Assembly (NCBI GenBank): GCA_922989275.2
Contig: OV277871.1
Location: 4,960,001 to 5,024,000, forward strand
Reading direction: 5' to 3'
Length of the DNA stretch: 64,000 bases
Source: Gari tellinella
Taxonomy: Eukaryota; Mollusca; Bivalvia; Cardiida; Psammobiidae
Positions 56,401 to 62,400 of this stretch are shown piece by piece. The notes beneath the pieces are model-generated. The model worked only from the letters and a program-made list of their open reading frames with translations. It was not told where the DNA came from and made no database searches. Positions within the stretch are counted from its first letter, which is position 1, and every line of letters begins with the position of its first letter. A program made the translations under genes and the position numbers.

Positions 56401-59400
56401 AACCCTTTGCTAAATGCTGAACAAAACCCTTTGCTAAATGCTGGACAAAACCCTTTGCTAAATGCTGAACAAAACCCTTTGCTAAATGCTGGACAAAACC
56501 CTTTGCTAAATGCTGGACAAAACCCTTTGCTAAATACTGGACAAAACCCTTTGCTAGATGCTGGACAAAACCCTTTGCTAAATGCTGGACAAAACCCTTT
56601 GCTAAATACTGGACAAAACCCTTTGCTAGATGCTGGACAAAACCCTTTGCTAAATGCTGGACAAAAGCAATGCGGAAAGCTGCTTTTAATTTTCATTACA
56701 TTACTATGTCCCCCATTAATAAGAGTTTTCCATGCTTCTGGTTCAGCTTGTAATATGTTCTGGTTCTTTTTTTCCTGTTTGTTTGTTTTGAATATTACAG
56801 AAAAATATGAGTAAAACAAACCTTGCAGACCCTGATCATAGGGGTCCTTCAGGAGCTCTACAATCAGGGTCTACACTGTTTGAAAAATAAATCGGTACAT
56901 CTACTGGTTTCAAGCAGAGAAAGGAGAAAGCACCCTATATATCGATTACAAACCAAAAATCATGGTGGAAGTATTTAGTCAAAGGTCATCAAGGGTCTAA
57001 CAGCCAAATGGGAGTATTCATGTAATGTCAACCTAGTTTTAAACCACTTCTTTCCATGCTATGTATCCGAAGAAAACATGCTTGTCTTATCCCCCGATAT
57101 TTCTTGATAAAATCTGTTTTAGATGCTTTTTTAAACACTGGCATCAACTTTTAAAATCTCTCTTGCGTAAATATGAAAAACACATGTTCCAAAGAATTTA
57201 GGGTCCTTTTGTAACCCTTTATATGAGAAGGATTTCTTTTACCAAAAATTGTGCACAATGTAAACATAGATCATGTGACTCCTGTGAACGGTTTGTTATT
57301 TCAGATACTATTTAGCATTACAAAATGTATTTCTTGACAAATGATGCAAAATTTATTATTGACATAATGAGGAAAGATGTGAAAATACAGCTTTATATTG
57401 GTAAATAACCCTGATAAAATCTAGCCAGATTTCAGCCCACTGCATCAGTTTACAATCTGATTTGCACAAAAGCCATCACCACTAATGGGACTTTTCCTTA
57501 ACTCTTTGCATGCCGGGTAATTGTTTTGGTCTGAAACAATTGTCGTCTGCTACTGTTCTAAAATTAGCATTTTCAAAATTTCTTTTAAATTGAGGGACAG
57601 AATGGCAAACAGTTTGGATCCTGATGAGATGCAGCGTTACGCTGCGTCTCATCTGGATCTGTATTGTTTGCAAAGGTAATCACTGTCCGCCACTAGCATT
57701 CAGAGTTAATGCATTGTAAATCAAACTTAATGCTTTCTGCCTAATGTTAACGTTTTACTCAACAACATGTTTCTGGTATTGAAGATAGGTGACCACTTAA
57801 AGCAGGTTGAAAGTAAAGCAGATGACCACTTAAAACAAGTTGAAAGTAAAGCAGATGATCACTTAAAGCAGGTTGAAAGTAAAGCAGAATGTGCCTTAAG
57901 GCACATTCTGCTTTACTTTCAGCCAGCTTTAAGCTTCCATTTATTAGCATTTACAAAATATTTTTTATGGTGCTTATTCATGACTGTAGAAATTGGAACT
58001 TGTTGTTTCAGTGGAGGAATAAATTAAAAGCGTAAAAATGTTCATCTATGAAGCAATGGGTTAAACCCATTTTGCGTAACCAATCGATAGGTGATGCATG
58101 GTCAAAGACAAATGCATCGTTGGTCAATAAGATAAGTGGCAGCAGGACAAACAGTAATCCAGGAAGCTCCTTTAAGAGCTTTCTGCAATATCTTTGACCC
58201 CTGCATTAAGCAGCTCATGGCTTGTATTTCCTACACAGATTTACAGGATTGTCAATTAAACATTTATCTCATAGCCTGTTTCTAGTTCTGGAGACAGGTA
58301 GCTGATCAAAGCAGGTTAAAGTAAAGCATAATGCTCATAAAGGAACTTTCTTTAACCCATTACCGCATAACCTGTTTCTAGTTTTGAAGACATGTGACCA
58401 CTTAAAGCAGGTTTAAAGTAAAGCAGAATGTGCCTTAAGGCACATTCTGCTTTACTTTCAGCCTGCTTTAAGCTTCAATCCACTAGAATATACAAAATAT
58501 TTCTTATGGTTCATATTCATGACTGTTTAAAATTGAACTATTTTTTTTAATTGAAGAATAAATTAAAGGCGTATAAAGGCGTATTTATGGGGTAATGGGT
58601 TAAGCTACCATCTTAAAAGACACTGGAAATGCCTTCTATGTTTTACATGCGAGTACTTCCTACATGTAGGTACTACTTTTCCTTAGTGTAGAAATAATCA
58701 GAGGCATAAAAAGGTGTATTTATGGAGTAATGGGTTAAGCTAGTGGTACACAAAGGTGAGACAGTCAATAGGCGTGTTTATATATTTATTATATTTATCT
58801 GTATGCCTGGTTATAACTGAATTCATCAACTGTGACTATCAGTTTGTAAGATTTTATCACTAACTGCATGCCTGCATCGCCTGTTTTCAGAAAATACATG
58901 CACATGCAAGTTCGAACTAAGACTCACTTCCAGCGCTAAGTGTGTAAGTTATTGAGATTTCAACAACTAAACCTTTCCCCTTATTGTATTCCTTGTTTAA
59001 AGCAGACTGTAAATAAAGCAGCAATTGTTGCTTTACTTTCATCCTGCTTTAAAAAGTTTTTAGCATGTTCATATGTTTCTTTAGACTTTCGATGCATACA
59101 CCACAGATGATTTGAAAGTTCTGCAGGCAACAACTTGAAACCCTACAATATTTCAGTAATATTAGTGTTTGAAAGATCTTTGCAAAAAACTAACGCAAAA
59201 AATAAGATTCTGAGCTTTTTTCGGAAGAAGTGTGCACTTTTGTGTATAAGTAGGTTAACCCATATTGGAAGGGGGCCTAGTACATGTACATGTATATTAA
59301 TCCATTGCAAACAGTTCAGACCCTAATCAGAGGGTTCCGAAACTTTCAAATAGTTTTATGACAACTCCATCAAGACTTTATGTGAACTGGTAATTTATCA

Positions 59401-62400
59401 GAAAATTGAAGAGTCAGTTTAAGACTTCAGAATTTTAAGGGTTAAAGAAGTAAAGTTCAGTTTTTATTGGTTACAAAAACTTACATTAATTGCTGTAAGC
59501 TTCCCAGATGTATTTTCTTAATTGAATTAGACAATATCTGACTAAGGGGCTAGATACAGTGAGCCTGGTGTCTAGCTGCCACTCAAAAAAGGGATTCCAG
59601 TGTATAGTCTTGACCCATTACGTCATAGATACACCGTTAACCCTTTTGTAACCCCCTGGAACCTCAAATGGACAATTCTAGTTTTCAATTTAGTCCAGTC
59701 CATTTTTTACTTTTTACGGTTGATTTTTACAATATATGTCAATATGGCAAACAGTGTAGACCCTGATCAGAGGACAAGCATACTCCTCACAGGTAGGCTG
59801 TTTGCAAATGATGCATATATGCGTGACTAGGGTTCACAGAGTTAATTCATTCATTCACTACAGAAAATACTTCCACTTTATACAGTCATATGAATATGTG
59901 CCGTAAGAAATATTTTCTATATATATCCTAGCAGATGGTAGCTTAAAGCAGAATGCACCTTTAGGAAGACACATTCAGGGCCTCATGATCAGAAAAGGGG
60001 AGCATTTAGAAAACTAAAATCTGTATGTCTACATAAAACCCTATGGTGTGACTACTCATTAGAATCATTTCATCCAGTCTGAAAGCGACAATGTTGGATT
60101 TGTTCAGTTTACTCCCTCTTACACGGAATGCTGGTTAAAGACTTTATGAGCTGAAGCACTATAAGATTATTGTGCACGCTTGATTTTTACAGCTTCATAT
60201 CAATATGATTCTTCTTTGAAAATCAATCTTCCACAGAGTATTTCCATATGTACTTATCTCTTACCCTGCTAGCGGCGGATATATCTGCCACAGTAATTAC
60301 ATTTGTGAACAGATTGGATCCAGATGAGATGCCGTGTAACCCAGCATCTCATCAGCATATAATACAAACTGTTCGACACTCTAACCCTGTTTTTAAAATA
60401 AATTTAGAAAATTCTACTTTTAGAAAAGTAGCAGATGACAATTGTTGCAGACGGAAAAAATTACCCAGCATGCAAAGAGATAATCCTACCAATACTTAGC
60501 CCTTATCATGCAGAATTTGAATACAGATTCTTTTGATCTGGAAAATGACGTATTTATACAAACATTTGCCGGTTGTATTCAAAAGTGTAACAAACAGCGC
60601 AGACCCTAATCTGGTCTCCTTTAGGAGCAGTCTGATCAGGGTCTACACTGTTTGCAAAGGATGTACATGTACATGTATTATATTGTTTCTATCTTCAGTT
60701 AATAAAAGCTATTTGCTTCAAATGTGCTCTCTACTAAAAAAAAATATCATCCTATAACCAACTTCTGAAACTACAATCAAGCTGACAATTAGTTTGGATC
60801 CAAATCAGATGTCAAGTTACTTGGCATCTGATCTGGATTCAAACTGTTTGCAAAAAAATCGCAATCACTCTAACTTACATTCCACTTAAGGGCGAGTGAG
60901 GTTTTATTTTTCTGTTGCAGTTTTGGGGCTTGAGGTTGTTCTGGTTCACACTGAGTTGTTTTAAAGCTGATCGCCTCCGTTGGTGTCCCCCTCAGATCAT
61001 CCAGTATTGTACAAACCCTGTAAACATAACAAAATACATTAACCCATTACCCCATAAATACACCTTTTTTAGCCTTTAATTTATTCCTCTACTGAAGAAA
61101 ATTGTTCCATTTTATACAGTCATGAGTATATTTCTTAAGAAATATTTTCTTTATCCTAGCAGATTAAAGTTTAAAGCAGGTTGGAAGTAAAGCAGAATGC
61201 ACCTTAACTCTTTCCTCCCTGAAACTTTAAACGGACAATTCCAGTTTCCATTTAATTCTCGTCCATTTCTGACTTTAAGGGTTGTTTTTGTCAATGTTTG
61301 GCATTATGACAAACAGTGAACACCCTGATCAGAGGGCTCCTTAGGAGCCCTCTGATCTGGGTCTTCACCGTTTGCATAGGACAAGTGTACTATTTACATG
61401 TTCACTGTTTGCAAAGGACGCCAATATGCGGGACTAGGGTTCAAAAGGTTAAGGCGCATTCTGCTTTACTTTCAACTTGCTTTAATTGGTCACATGTCTT
61501 CAACACTAGAAACAGGTTATGGGACAATGGGTTAATCCATTACTCCATACTCGTCATAAACAAAACTTGTTCCCTCGAAGAGTACCTTTGTCCTATGTCA
61601 ACAGCGTAGACCCTGCAGGACCCCCCTGATCAGCTCTGATCAGGGTCTACACTGTTTGTCATTTTGCAATTTATTGTTTAAATTAACCCTTTGTAGTCAG
61701 AAGTTAACTATGCCTAAATGGAAATTGGAATTGTCTATTAAAAGTTTCAGGGGTGAATGAGTTAAGAAATAATAAATTCATATAAGTGTTTTATCGTGCA
61801 ATCTAACACGGGTAGTCGTTGAAATGCTTGTAATTAGGTCACTTGGCCTACGGCCTCGTGATTAAATTACTATGCAAGTCACCTCCTACCCGTGTTGGAT
61901 TTGCACGATAAAACACTGGTATGAATTTATTATTTCAATTCTAACACTTCAATTTAACCACAATTTGCACCGATGCAAGGGCGCTTCATTTCTTGGGGTA
62001 TGCATTTTCGAAGCCATATAACGTCAGTAATGGCACATTTTAGTCGTTACAGCGCATGCGTGTTTTATTGAGAATTCAAACACAGTTGCTTCCTTTTTTG
62101 TTTATATAAGGGTGTGCGCGAGTTGTGTTTGAATTAAATATTACGCAAAAAAAAGATCTGAAACAATATGATATACTTACTTCAAATAATATTCTGTTGC
62201 AGGCTTCAGATCTTTTAATGTTATTTCTGTTGCGTCCCCACTGAAATCAAAGAAGAGAATGAGAGTATAATACCTGTGGGCTAATTCTGTTATACAGTGA
62301 AGACGCGCTATTGTCACCACTCAAATACAGCCTCATTGTCAGTTTTTGCTTGGCCTTGATGAAAGAAAGCAAGCCAGACAGACAATAAGGTATCAATGGA

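Noticed and set aside
56373..56819. Overlapping 145-148 codon frames on both strands
   Set aside because: Product of the 24-bp minisatellite; lies inside an FNDC3 intron with no splice logic.
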